DNA from: Lachnospiraceae bacterium
Lineage (GTDB): Bacteria > Bacillota > Clostridia > Lachnospirales > Lachnospiraceae
Length of the DNA: 32,759 nt
Direction of reading: 5' to 3'
Assembly: GCA_016287675.1 (NCBI GenBank)
Contig: JAEFAR010000027.1
Location: 1 to 32,759, forward strand
Shown: piece by piece, positions 6,886 to 14,625 of the stretch
Position numbering within the stretch: the first letter of the stretch is position 1
How the letters are laid out: each line of letters starts with the position of its first letter
Position numbers and translations under genes: made by a program
The notes under the pieces: generated by a model
What the model was told of the DNA's origin: nothing
Database searches by the model: none
What the model saw: the letters and a program-made list of their open reading frames with translations, nothing else

Positions 6886-8220
6886 ATGTATAGAGAATTT
6901 GAAGAAACCATTCAAAAATGGCTCGGATCGTCAAAGAAAGCTTTGCTTGTATACGGAGCAAGGCAGGTTGGAAAGACGTTTCTGATCCGTGAAATGCTTA
7001 ATAGAAATGAAATTTCCTTTTGCGAATTTAACCTTATTGAACGTACCGATGTGCTTGAGGCGATAAGGAAAAGTGATGACTCTGCGGAAATATCCGAAAA
7101 ATTTGCGTTATATTCGGATGTTGAGCTTACTGATCATGAATCGGTTGTGTTTCTGGATGAGATACAGAAATATCCGGAAATCATTACAAAGATAAAGTTT
7201 CTCGTTGATGAGGGAAGATTCAGGTACATCCTGAGCGGGTCGAATCTCGGAGTGGAGCTGAAGGGCATCAGATCCATACCGGTTGGTTATATAGAGTCGT
7301 ATCAAATGTTCCCTTTAAATTTTAAGGAGTTTGCGACAGCAATCGGCATCAGTAACGGTATGCTTGAGCATGCGGAAAAATGCTTAAGAGAACAGACGCC
7401 GATAGACAATCTCGTCCATGAAAAGCTGGTAAAAGTTTTTTACTATTATCTAATAGTCGGCGGAATGCCCGCAGTTATCAATGTTTACAACGAAACACAT
7501 TCCCTTGAACTGATCGAAAGGGAACAGAAAAGCATAATTGAACAGTATAAAGCTGATTTCACAAGATATGAAAAGAAAGACAGGAAATTAAAGGTTGTTT
7601 CGGTATACGATAATATACCGGCGCAGCTTAATAAGCAAAACAGAAGATTTAATTTCACATTACTGAATAAGGAACTGAAGTTTGACAGGTATGAAGAAAG
7701 TTTCTTGTGGTTAAAAGATGCTGCGGTAGCCATTCCTTCGTATATCGTCAGCGAACCGTCGGCACCGCTTGTTGCATCTAAAGAAACAAATGTTTTCAAG
7801 CTCTTTTTAAGTGATGTCGGACTGCTTACATCCTGTTACTCCATTTCCGTAAAAAAAGAGCTGCTGGAAATGAATCCCGAAAGAGAACTGAACAACGGAG
7901 CTCTTTTTGAAAACTTTGTTGCGCAAGAGATATATGCAAGAACTCAAGCCTCATATTATTACAAGAAAAACGGGGTGGGAGAAGTTGACTTCATGACCGA
8001 GACTTCGAACGGAGTAACTCCGATAGAAGTAAAATCGGGTAAAGACTACAAAAAGCATGCAGCGTTGAACCATCTGCTGGAAAAGTATAATTTCAATAAG
8101 GTTTACGTAGTCTCTTTAAACAACATAGAAACAGACGGCGGGATAGTATATGTGCCTATCTATCTGGTAGGAACGATATTTGTTGAAAAACCTGAAGATG
8201 TGATCCTGCCGGCATTGTAA
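6886..8220 (+). CDS. ATP-binding protein, AAA_14/DUF4143 family
   Basis: 444 residues from ATG 6886 (GATGAGG with 5-nt spacing); an in-frame GTG at 6880 overlaps that ribosome site. Walker A GARQVGKT (24-31), Walker B VVFLDEIQ (D91-E92), a sensor-like LSGSNLG, and a C-terminal DUF4143 region with LFENFVAQEI and a nuclease-like EVDF ... PIEVKSG. It differs clearly from the ATPase at 4543-5850 (different Walker motifs and subfamily, little identity outside motifs), so it is not a recent duplicate although the upstream organisation is alike. DUF4143's fold resembles PD-(D/E)XK nucleases but activity has not been established to my knowledge. A self-contained transcription unit with its own repeats and promoter. 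Confidence 0.9.
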   Translation: MYREFEETIQKWLGSSKKALLVYGARQVGKTFLIREMLNRNEISFCEFNLIERTDVLEAIRKSDDSAEISEKFALYSDVELTDHESVVFLDEIQKYPEIITKIKFLVDEGRFRYILSGSNLGVELKGIRSIPVGYIESYQMFPLNFKEFATAIGISNGMLEHAEKCLREQTPIDNLVHEKLVKVFYYYLIVGGMPAVINVYNETHSLELIEREQKSIIEQYKADFTRYEKKDRKLKVVSVYDNIPAQLNKQNRRFNFTLLNKELKFDRYEESFLWLKDAAVAIPSYIVSEPSAPLVASKETNVFKLFLSDVGLLTSCYSISVKKELLEMNPERELNNGALFENFVAQEIYARTQASYYYKKNGVGEVDFMTETSNGVTPIEVKSGKDYKKHAALNHLLEKYNFNKVYVVSLNNIETDGGIVYVPIYLVGTIFVEKPEDVILPAL

Positions 8221-8228
8221 AAAAAGTG

Positions 8229-8257
8229 TTGACTTTTTGCAGTTTATCTGTTAAAAG
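8229..8257 (+). promoter_or_regulatory. candidate promoter of GNAT-RsgA leader transcript
   Basis: TTGACT (8229-8234), 17-bp spacer, TAAAAG (8252-8257). The -10 matches only 4/6. It would start a leader of about 250 nt before the main gene. Confidence 0.35.
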
Positions 8258-8299
8258 TAGTGCATATCAAATTTTTTTAGGAAAGCGAGGTAATCATTA

Positions 8300-8362
8300 A
8301 TGCGTGTATCAAGAGAGAATGTAATTTTATATAGTATGATGACCTCGGTTTATGCTCTTTGA
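8300..8362 (+). CDS. 20-codon leader peptide in an attenuator
   Basis: ATG 8300 preceded by GAGG (8287-8290, 9-nt spacing), 20 codons (begins MRVSRENV, ends SVYAL), TGA 8360-8362. Codons 15-17 contain CCTCGGTT (8343-8350), which can pair in 7 of 8 positions with AACCGTGG (8393-8400), the 5' arm of the following terminator. A ribosome stalled early in the ORF would leave this pairing free to form and abolish the terminator; one reaching the stop codon would mask it. This is the arrangement of ribosome-mediated transcription attenuation. No run of one amino acid codon is present, so if real it would sense general translation or an antibiotic and not a single tRNA. Confidence 0.5.
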   Translation: MRVSRENVILYSMMTSVYAL

Positions 8363-8392
8363 TCCATATAGGGATGAATGATAACGATTTTT

Positions 8393-8423
8393 AACCGTGG
8401 CATATTTGTCACGGTTTTCTTTT
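8393..8423 (+). terminator. intrinsic terminator inside the leader (attenuator)
   Basis: AACCGTG (8393-8399) / CACGGTT (8410-8416), 10-nt loop, followed by TTCTTTT. It lies between the leader ORF and the RsgA fusion gene, so it would prevent expression of that gene unless antitermination occurs. A second weak GCCC/GGGC hairpin follows at 8424-8437. Confidence 0.7.
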
Positions 8424-8512
8424 GCCCTTTTTCGGGCGGATTTCCTGATGCAGAAGGTCTCCATACTATCAAGTGTAACAGTGTATTTTTGATTTTAAAG
8501 GAGATAAAAAAG

Positions 8513-10099
8513 TTGAATAACGTGATTATCAGAAAAGAAACGAAAGAAGACTACTATAACACAGAATTAATGACGATGCGTGCATTCTGGAACCAGAGCA
8601 AACCCGGCTGCAACGAGCACTACCTTGTGCATGTGCTGAGGGATGCTGCCGAGTATCTGCCTGACCTCAGCCTTGTTGCTGAGCTTGACGGAAAGATTGT
8701 CGGAACCATCATGTACACGAAGGCAAAGGTGGTTGACGGAGAAAAAGAGCACGAGGTGTTGACCTTCGGGCCGCTTGCCGTGGAGCCGACCTGCATTTCC
8801 ATGGGGATCGGCGCGAAACTCCTTGAGAACAGTCTCGAAAATGCGAAAAAGGCAGGCTACAAGGGAGTGGTCATATGCGGAGAACCCCAATACTACCCGA
8901 AACACGGCTTTACGACCTGCGACAGGTTTGACATTCATCATCCGACCTTCGGAAATGCCGATCCCTTCATGGCCTATCCGCTGAACGACGGTTTTGATGA
9001 GATCCACGGTATGTTCATTGAGCCTGACGTGTTCGAAGCATGCGAGGATGAAGAAAAGGTGCGGGAATTCACGAAGAAGTTTCCCTATTACAAGCCTCTG
9101 AATTTCCCCGGGCTGTGGCTTCACAAAGAAAAACTCGGAAGGATCTCCGAGGTCGGCAAAAACAGCTATAAGATCAGGTTCTGGGAGCAGGAGATACCTG
9201 CAAGACTCAAAGGAAACTTTTATGAGAAAGATACCGATAAATTTCCTGTCGTAGGTGACTATGTCACATTTTTGTACAACAGGCAGGGAGACTCTTTGAT
9301 CCTGTCCGTCTGTGAGCGAACGAGTTTCCTGCAAAGACCGGATCAGTCAAAGACAGGAGTTATGCAGTACATGGTGGCAAATGCCGACTACTGCTTTATC
9401 GTGACTTCCCTTAATGAAGACTACAGCTTCAACCGCATGGCAAGATACGTGAGCGTGGCTTTACAGGGTGGTGCAATTCCCGTTGTGATCCTCACAAAAT
9501 CGGACCTTTGCAGCAATGTGGGACGATTTGTACGGGAAGCGGAAAGCCTGTCGGAAAAGGTACATGTGCATGCGATCTCGGCGCTCCTGGACCTGGGTCT
9601 TGACGAACTTGATGCATATATGAAGCCCGGCACTACCATCTGCCTGATCGGCTCTTCCGGTGTCGGGAAATCAACTCTCATAAATTCCATATGCAAGGAG
9701 GAAATCATGAAAACCTCCGAGATCCGCGAAGACGACGGAGAGGGACGCCACACCACCACTTACAGGAAGCTGATCGAGCTTCCGAATGGTGTCACGATCA
9801 TAGATACCCCCGGCATGCGTGAGATCGGGATGGCAAACGTGCAGGAAGGTATCGACGATACCTTTTCGGATATCCTTGAGCTTGAGAGCAGATGTAAATT
9901 CAGTAACTGCAGGCATGATACAGAGCCGGGATGCGCTGTCAAGGCAGCCATCGAAAGCGGAGAGCTGTCTGTGGAAAGATATACCCTGTACAAAAATCTG
10001 GGCAGGGAGAACAGCAACAACCACGCCTGGAAGAAGGAAGTATCCAAGTGGGCCAAAGCCTACAAAAAGATGAACAAAAGGAACATGAGCGATCTTTAA
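8513..10099 (+). CDS. GNAT acetyltransferase fused to RsgA-type ribosome-associated GTPase
   Basis: 528 residues from TTG 8513, which has AAGGAG nine bases upstream. An in-frame ATG at 8378 is rejected because the leader terminator would lie inside the coding region. Residues about 1-200 are a GNAT domain (VVAELDGKIVGTIMYT; acetyl-CoA loop GIGAKLL; YYPKHGF). Residues about 205-528 are a complete RsgA/YloQ GTPase: OB-like segment, G4 TKSD (328-331) preceding G1 GSSGVGKST (380-388) and G3 DTPG (431-434), the circular permutation typical of RsgA, and the zinc motif C461-C466-H468-C474. RsgA matures the 30S subunit. What the acetyltransferase modifies is unknown; a ribosomal protein or nearby substrate is possible. 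It converges on the phosphofructokinase gene with 15 bp between. Confidence 0.9.
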   Translation: MNNVIIRKETKEDYYNTELMTMRAFWNQSKPGCNEHYLVHVLRDAAEYLPDLSLVAELDGKIVGTIMYTKAKVVDGEKEHEVLTFGPLAVEPTCISMGIGAKLLENSLENAKKAGYKGVVICGEPQYYPKHGFTTCDRFDIHHPTFGNADPFMAYPLNDGFDEIHGMFIEPDVFEACEDEEKVREFTKKFPYYKPLNFPGLWLHKEKLGRISEVGKNSYKIRFWEQEIPARLKGNFYEKDTDKFPVVGDYVTFLYNRQGDSLILSVCERTSFLQRPDQSKTGVMQYMVANADYCFIVTSLNEDYSFNRMARYVSVALQGGAIPVVILTKSDLCSNVGRFVREAESLSEKVHVHAISALLDLGLDELDAYMKPGTTICLIGSSGVGKSTLINSICKEEIMKTSEIREDDGEGRHTTTYRKLIELPNGVTIIDTPGMREIGMANVQEGIDDTFSDILELESRCKFSNCRHDTEPGCAVKAAIESGELSVERYTLYKNLGRENSNNHAWKKEVSKWAKAYKKMNKRNMSDL

Positions 10100-10114
10100 A
10101 ACGGCGGGACCGGA

Positions 10115-11323
10115 TCACTGATCAAGTCTGAAGTGGACGGGAACTCCGTTCCTGAACTCGAGAACGGGCTCACCCTGGATAAGAGGCAAAAAGTAGTTTA
10201 GGGCATCTATGCTTACGTTATTGCCTTCCGGGGTGATCCATTCCGTGGGGAATTTCTTCTCTTTATTTGCCACGTTTTCTATGGGCGTTGTCAGCATCTC
10301 CACCCTGTAAGGGTTATTGCTGAGACGCTTCAGAATGATCATTACGCCGGTGCAGTTGTTGCCGATACAGGCAGTTACGGCGGCTTCTCCCGCGCGCTTT
10401 GCTTCGAGGAGATCGGTGAGAGAGGCTATGTGGCTGGAACAACGCTGCATGACGTTGAGCTCGATGGAACGCACTTTGCAGTTAAGATGCTCTTTTGTAT
10501 AGTTTTCGAGAAGCTTTCCTATGCCCGCATTCTGAGTATGACCGAAAGCGTCTTTATGCTCGTCGTAGTGGGCGCCGGGGAAACGTATGCCCTCGGAAAC
10601 GGCTACGAGTACGGCTTTATAACGGTCCAGAGCTTTTTTTACATCTGCCAGGTACTTTTCGGGAGAGAATTCCTTCTCGGGCAGGTAGATGAGATGGGGA
10701 GCAGGCTCACCGTTGGCCCGGAGTACACAGGATGAGGCTGTGAGCCAGCCGGCATCACGCCCCATGATCTCGACGATGGTTACGGACGGAATGGAGTAGA
10801 CTCGGCTGTCACGGATGATCTCCTGAAGAGAAGTGGCAACATACTTGGCAGCGGATCCGAAGCCGGGAGTGTGATCGGTTTCGGGAAGATCGTTATCAAT
10901 GGTCTTGGGAATGCCGATAACCTTTATGTCTATGCCTTTTTCGGTAAAATAGCCGTTGAGTTTCAGGACGGTGTCCATGGAGTCGTTGCCGCCGATGTAA
11001 AAGAAAGCCTTGATGTTGTGCTTTTCGAAGGTGGCGAGGATCTTTTTGTAATCATCCTCGGATTCCTTGTGATCCTTTAATTTGAAACGGCATGAACCGA
11101 GTATGGTAGAGGGAGTGTGCATCAGGAGTTCCATATCATGCTCATCCGTAAGGATATTTCGAAGATTAACAAATCTGTCGTTTATAATGCCTTCGATCCC
11201 GTTCTCCGCACCATAGATCTCATCGATCAGGGGGACTTTGGATGCTTCGGCGAACACACCTGTAAGTGAGGCGTTGATGGCAGCGGTGGGGCCGCCGGAT
11301 TGAGCGATTGCTATGTTGAACAT
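10115..11323 (-). CDS. 6-phosphofructokinase, probably pyrophosphate-dependent
   Basis: 402 residues, ATG 11323 with GGAGG seven bases upstream. The N-terminal AQSGGPTAAINAS loop, GGNDS at 111-115 and PKTIDND at 139-145 define the PFK fold. The Asp in GGND and the Lys in PKTIDND are the residues that distinguish PPi-using enzymes from ATP-using ones (GGDGS and PGTIDND). It phosphorylates fructose 6-phosphate at C1 with PPi in glycolysis, reversibly, in the cytoplasm. Length fits the long bacterial PPi-PFK group. Transcribed alone from a strong promoter, divergent from the glucosidase gene. Confidence 0.93.
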   Translation of the reverse strand: MFNIAIAQSGGPTAAINASLTGVFAEASKVPLIDEIYGAENGIEGIINDRFVNLRNILTDEHDMELLMHTPSTILGSCRFKLKDHKESEDDYKKILATFEKHNIKAFFYIGGNDSMDTVLKLNGYFTEKGIDIKVIGIPKTIDNDLPETDHTPGFGSAAKYVATSLQEIIRDSRVYSIPSVTIVEIMGRDAGWLTASSCVLRANGEPAPHLIYLPEKEFSPEKYLADVKKALDRYKAVLVAVSEGIRFPGAHYDEHKDAFGHTQNAGIGKLLENYTKEHLNCKVRSIELNVMQRCSSHIASLTDLLEAKRAGEAAVTACIGNNCTGVMIILKRLSNNPYRVEMLTTPIENVANKEKKFPTEWITPEGNNVSIDALNYFLPLIQGEPVLEFRNGVPVHFRLDQ

Positions 11324-11363
11324 GATTATTCCTCCGATTGTTTTATAGTATTGAACCTTGGAT

Positions 11364-11391
11364 AGTATATCTTAAAGATCGTTATTGTCAA
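11364..11391 (-). promoter_or_regulatory. strong promoter of the phosphofructokinase gene
   Basis: Minus strand: perfect TTGACA (11391-11386), 16-bp spacer, TATACT (11369-11364), about 40 bases upstream of the start codon. Confidence 0.7.
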
Positions 11392-11437
11392 TGCAAAAAA
11401 TCTGTGGTTTTATGAAGTTTTGCCCAAAAGGTTCATC

Positions 11438-11466
11438 TTGTTTTAGCCGGGGAAATCAATTATCAT
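11438..11466 (+). promoter_or_regulatory. candidate promoter of the glucosidase-DUF4037 operon
   Basis: TTGTTT (11438-11443), 17-bp spacer, TATCAT (11461-11466), 35 bases before the start. Divergent from the phosphofructokinase promoter 46 bp away. Confidence 0.5.
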
Positions 11467-11501
11467 GTCAGCAGAAATAACAACTGTCGGAGGTGACTTG
11501 T

Positions 11502-12812
11502 ATGTGGGCATATGAAAGCGTTTTTTATCAGATCTATCCATTGGGATTTGCGGGAGCGCCCTTTGAGAACGATGGGGTGCTGTGTCACAGGATACTAAAG
11601 ATCATTGACTGGATCCCGCACATAAAGAAATTGGGCGCAAATGCGGTCTACTTATGCCCTGTGTTTGAGTCGGACACCCACGGCTACAACACGCGGGACT
11701 ACTTTAAGGTTGATGTGCGTCTCGGCACGAACGATGACCTTAAAAAAGTGGTTTCCGCTTTTCACGATAATGGGACAAAGGTGGTCCTTGACGGTGTGTT
11801 CAACCATGTGGGGCGCGGCTTCCATGCGTTTAAGGATGTGCTGGAGAAACGTGAAAATTCCCCTTTTGTGAATTGGTTTTCACGCATAGATTTTGCGGGC
11901 AATTCTCCCTACAATGACGGCCTTTGGTACGAGGGCTGGGAGGGAAACTACGACCTGGTCAAATTGAATCTGCAAAATCCCGAAGTTAAAGCCCACATTT
12001 TTAACGCGGTCGACACATGGATAAATGAGTTCGGGATCGACGGGATCAGGCTGGACGTCGCGTATTGCCTGGATCGCAGCTTTTTGTATGAGCTAAGGCA
12101 GTTCTGCGACTCAAAAAAAGCCGACTTTTTCCTCTTGGGAGAGGTCCTTCACGGCGAGTACGGCCGCATGCTTTCGGAAATGAATCTCAACTCACTTACG
12201 AATTACCAGTGCTACAAGGGCCTATACTCGGCCATAAACAGCTACAACCTCTTTGAGATCGTGCATTCCCTGCTGAGGCTTTTCGGCCCCGAGGACTGGA
12301 CGGTGGCGCGCGGTTCGCACCTGTTGTCGTTCCTCGACAACCATGATGTGACCCGTATCGCGAGCATATTAAATGACGACAGGGAACTCCGCTGTGCATA
12401 TGCCTTGCTGTTCGGTATGCCGGGGATCCCAAGCATATATTACGGCAGCGAGTGGGGCGCAAAAGGCGACAAAAAAGACGGAGATCCGGCTCTCAGACCC
12501 TGTTTTGAAAAGCCGGAATTTAATGAACTGACGGAGTTCATCGCGAAGCTTTCCGAGATAAAGAAGAGAGAGAAAGCTCTGAACTACGGCGGTTTCAGAA
12601 GCCTGTACCTTACGAATCGGGCCTGTGTGTTTGAAAGAAACTGCGACAACGAGAGGATACTTGTGGCGGTCAACATTGACGACAAGCCTGTGACAGCGCA
12701 ATTTGATGCGGGCGGACAATGGGCTGATGAGCTGGTATCGGGAGAAGTCCATGACTTTACCGGAGGCAGTGAACTTGCGCCTTTCGGCGTGTATTTCTGG
12801 AAGATGAGATGA
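11502..12812 (+). CDS. GH13 alpha-amylase-family glycosidase, cytoplasmic
   Basis: 436 residues, ATG 11502 with GGAGGTGA five bases upstream. No signal peptide, so cytoplasmic. The four conserved GH13 regions are visible: DGVFNH (97-102), GIRLDVA with nucleophile D185, LLGEV with acid/base E214, and FLDNHD with D282. The short (beta/alpha)8 barrel and truncated C-terminal beta domain resemble maltodextrin-cleaving cyclomaltodextrinase or alpha-glucosidase types more than extracellular amylases. It probably trims imported maltodextrins. Its stop overlaps the ATG of the DUF4037 gene (ATGA), indicating one operon with coupled translation. Exact substrate not determinable. Confidence 0.9.
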   Translation: MWAYESVFYQIYPLGFAGAPFENDGVLCHRILKIIDWIPHIKKLGANAVYLCPVFESDTHGYNTRDYFKVDVRLGTNDDLKKVVSAFHDNGTKVVLDGVFNHVGRGFHAFKDVLEKRENSPFVNWFSRIDFAGNSPYNDGLWYEGWEGNYDLVKLNLQNPEVKAHIFNAVDTWINEFGIDGIRLDVAYCLDRSFLYELRQFCDSKKADFFLLGEVLHGEYGRMLSEMNLNSLTNYQCYKGLYSAINSYNLFEIVHSLLRLFGPEDWTVARGSHLLSFLDNHDVTRIASILNDDRELRCAYALLFGMPGIPSIYYGSEWGAKGDKKDGDPALRPCFEKPEFNELTEFIAKLSEIKKREKALNYGGFRSLYLTNRACVFERNCDNERILVAVNIDDKPVTAQFDAGGQWADELVSGEVHDFTGGSELAPFGVYFWKMR

Positions 12813-13798
12813 GGAACAACGTGGAGAACGAGAAGATGACAGAAAAAAATGAACCCCTAACCCAGTCCACAAATGTTCAAAATCGGAGATTCTACGAGGA
12901 ACATGTGGCGAAGATGATACACGAGAAGTTCCCGAAGTACGAGGACAGGATCGCGGTGGGAATTGCGGGAGAGGGCTCGGACTGCTTCGGATACGATGAT
13001 GCGATCTCAAGAGATCATGATTTCGGAACGGGAGTCTGCCTTTGGGTTACGGATGAGGACATGGAGCGCTTCGGATACATGCTTTCCATTGCGTACAATC
13101 AACTGGTGGACAGCGCGGAACGCAGTTATTACACGGACAGGCTCAGGGAGAGACGCGGTGTGATGACGATCCGGAATTTTTATTCGAATATATTACACGT
13201 TGATTGTGATATTGAAAAATGTCGGTTGACGGATGAGCAGTGGTACACACTGGATCATTCCTGCCTTAAGACAGCTGTAAACGGCGAAGTGTTCAGGGAT
13301 GATCTCGGGAAATTCACGGCTTTCAGGAAATATCTCATGGGGTATTACCCCGAAAAGGTGTGGAGGAGAAGGCTGGCTGAGGAACTGCATGCCTATGCTT
13401 CCGCTTTTCAGGTGAACTACTCCCGTTGCATGAGCAGAGGGGACATTGTGGCAGCGGAGCTTTGCAAGGCAAAGGGGATCTCTTCCGCAATGGAGATCTT
13501 TTTCCTTTTAAAAAAGGAGTACCCGCCTTATTACAAATGGACGTTTCGCGCACTTACGGAACTGGATGAGGAAGGCGTTTTGTCCGCAAAGCTTACGGAA
13601 CTTGCGGAGGAGCCCATACGGCGCGAGGCATGGGAGGACACTAAGTATCACCCTAACCGTCTCAACTTTAAGGACAGGATCGTCTCGCTTTCCGAAGAGA
13701 TCGCATCGGAATTGGAGTTTCTGATGGCGGAGCAGGGGCTGATCACCTGCCGCACCCGCTATCTGGAGCCGCATGTGGATGAAATTTTGAAAATGTGA
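12809..13798 (+). CDS. DUF4037 protein, nucleotidyltransferase-like
   Basis: 329 residues starting at the ATG that overlaps the glucosidase stop. From about residue 50 it shows GIAGEGSDCFGYDD followed by SRDHDFG (S67-G73), the Gly-Ser and acidic residues of a minimal nucleotidyltransferase fold, as in DUF4037 proteins. Residues 15-24 are encoded by an in-frame 30-bp dispersed element (12850-12879), so the first 25 residues look like a recent extension; the family-like part begins at RRFYEEH (26-32). Role unknown; aminoglycoside-type nucleotidyltransfer is only a fold analogy. The second gene of a likely operon with the glucosidase, though no metabolic link is evident. Confidence 0.85.
   Translation: MRNNVENEKMTEKNEPLTQSTNVQNRRFYEEHVAKMIHEKFPKYEDRIAVGIAGEGSDCFGYDDAISRDHDFGTGVCLWVTDEDMERFGYMLSIAYNQLVDSAERSYYTDRLRERRGVMTIRNFYSNILHVDCDIEKCRLTDEQWYTLDHSCLKTAVNGEVFRDDLGKFTAFRKYLMGYYPEKVWRRRLAEELHAYASAFQVNYSRCMSRGDIVAAELCKAKGISSAMEIFFLLKKEYPPYYKWTFRALTELDEEGVLSAKLTELAEEPIRREAWEDTKYHPNRLNFKDRIVSLSEEIASELEFLMAEQGLITCRTRYLEPHVDEILKM
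12850..12879. repeat. 30-bp dispersed element inside the DUF4037 coding region
   Basis: Begins TGAACCCCTAACCCAGTCC and ends ATGTTCA, exactly 30 bp. It lies in frame (ten codons, residues 15-24) with no stop. It differs from the other copies at the CAG in the core. The only copy within the body of a gene. Confidence 0.75.
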
Positions 13799-13809
13799 GC
13801 AGGAGATTT

Positions 13810-13839
13810 TGGTCCTTTGGGGACGGGGTTAAGGTGTCA
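13810..13839. repeat. 30-bp dispersed element between convergent genes
   Basis: Core GGGGACGGGGTTAAGG with end GTGTCA. On the minus strand it supplies the last codons (Met-Thr-Pro) and the TAA stop of the GNAT gene at 13829-14293. Confidence 0.75.
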
Positions 13840-14293
13840 TTTTCACACATATTTTTTTCCACAGATCCCCCTCAGGATCCTTGAATTCTATGTGATAGCC
13901 GCATTTGGCAAAAGCTCTTTGGGAAGCAATGTTGCTTGGGAAGATTACGGCTTCATAGCCTGAAATCTTATCCGAAAAAAGGTTCGGGGCTGATTCGGTC
14001 AGTTCGTTTAAGATTTTTGAACCGTAACCCTGACTGCGCTTTGAAGGAGCAACTACGATCTCCATCACTTTTACAAAATTCTCATATAAATCTATGGCAA
14101 TTACGGCAATTGGCTCAGCTCTATCGAAGATCACGAAAGCTTTGAAGTTATCCATCCCATCCTCATTTTTCCAATAATTGAAGAAATCGTCAAAACCGTT
14201 ATCAAGGCCTGTTCCTTTAACGGCCTCGGCATCAAGCCAGGCCTCTACCGAAGAGGCTTGGGAGTTATCGTATTCTTTCCAGTCAAAAAGCAT
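13829..14293 (-). CDS. GNAT-family acetyltransferase
   Basis: 154 residues from ATG 14293, preceded by GAGGTG with 6-nt spacing; a longer frame to 14374 lacks a ribosome site. Motif A is present (IVVAPSKRSQGYGSKIL, with Q88-G89-Y90-G91 binding the CoA pyrophosphate), followed by a C-terminal NIASQRAFAKCGY segment (GNAT motif B). The substrate is unknown. The stop codon is provided by the 30-bp element at 13810-13839, so the ancestral C-terminus may have been longer. Convergent with the DUF4037 gene; no T-rich terminator between them. Confidence 0.85.
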   Translation of the reverse strand: MLFDWKEYDNSQASSVEAWLDAEAVKGTGLDNGFDDFFNYWKNEDGMDNFKAFVIFDRAEPIAVIAIDLYENFVKVMEIVVAPSKRSQGYGSKILNELTESAPNLFSDKISGYEAVIFPSNIASQRAFAKCGYHIEFKDPEGDLWKKICVKMTP

Positions 14294-14546
14294 TTTGGCA
14301 CCTCGTTTAGAATTAAAACTGTAAAGAATATAACGCAAATGGGCCTGTAACTCAACCATAATCATAAGTCGCACCTTCCTGACATTTGAAAAAATTTGTT
14401 ACTAAACTTCCCATGTTCATCGGAGGACAAGTTATACATCAGAGATAGAGCTTCTCAATCCACGGGCTACGTGCAAGTCCGCGCATTCTATGTTTTTTTT
14501 ATGTAGAGTATCCGAAATACGAACTATTGGTTTTATCAAATGTTTA
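14294..14546. other. intergenic region upstream of DUF2156-GNAT gene
   Basis: About 250 bases between the divergent GNAT gene and the promoter at 14547. Contains A+T-rich DNA with a T-run near 14492-14499 and small overlapping frames without ribosome sites. No repeat of the 30-bp family, no clear hairpin and no RNA gene recognised. Confidence 0.45.
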
Positions 14547-14575
14547 TTGACAAAGAAGATGATTTGTTCTAAAAT
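14547..14575 (+). promoter_or_regulatory. strong promoter of DUF2156-GNAT gene
   Basis: Perfect TTGACA (14547-14552), 17-bp spacer, TAAAAT (14570-14575). AGGAGA follows about 15 bases before the start codon. Confidence 0.7.
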
Positions 14576-14625
14576 GGATTTTGCAAAATCAATTGCACAA
14601 AACCGAATAGGAGAAAGAGGCACTT

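Noticed and set aside
8378-8512. N-terminal extension of the GNAT-RsgA protein from ATG 8378
   Set aside because: It would place a terminator hairpin inside the gene, has no ribosome site, and TTG 8513 has AAGGAG at good spacing.
8567-9334. 255-codon minus-strand frame opposite the GNAT-RsgA gene
   Set aside because: Shadow of the strongly supported plus-strand gene; no ribosome site or recognisable domain.
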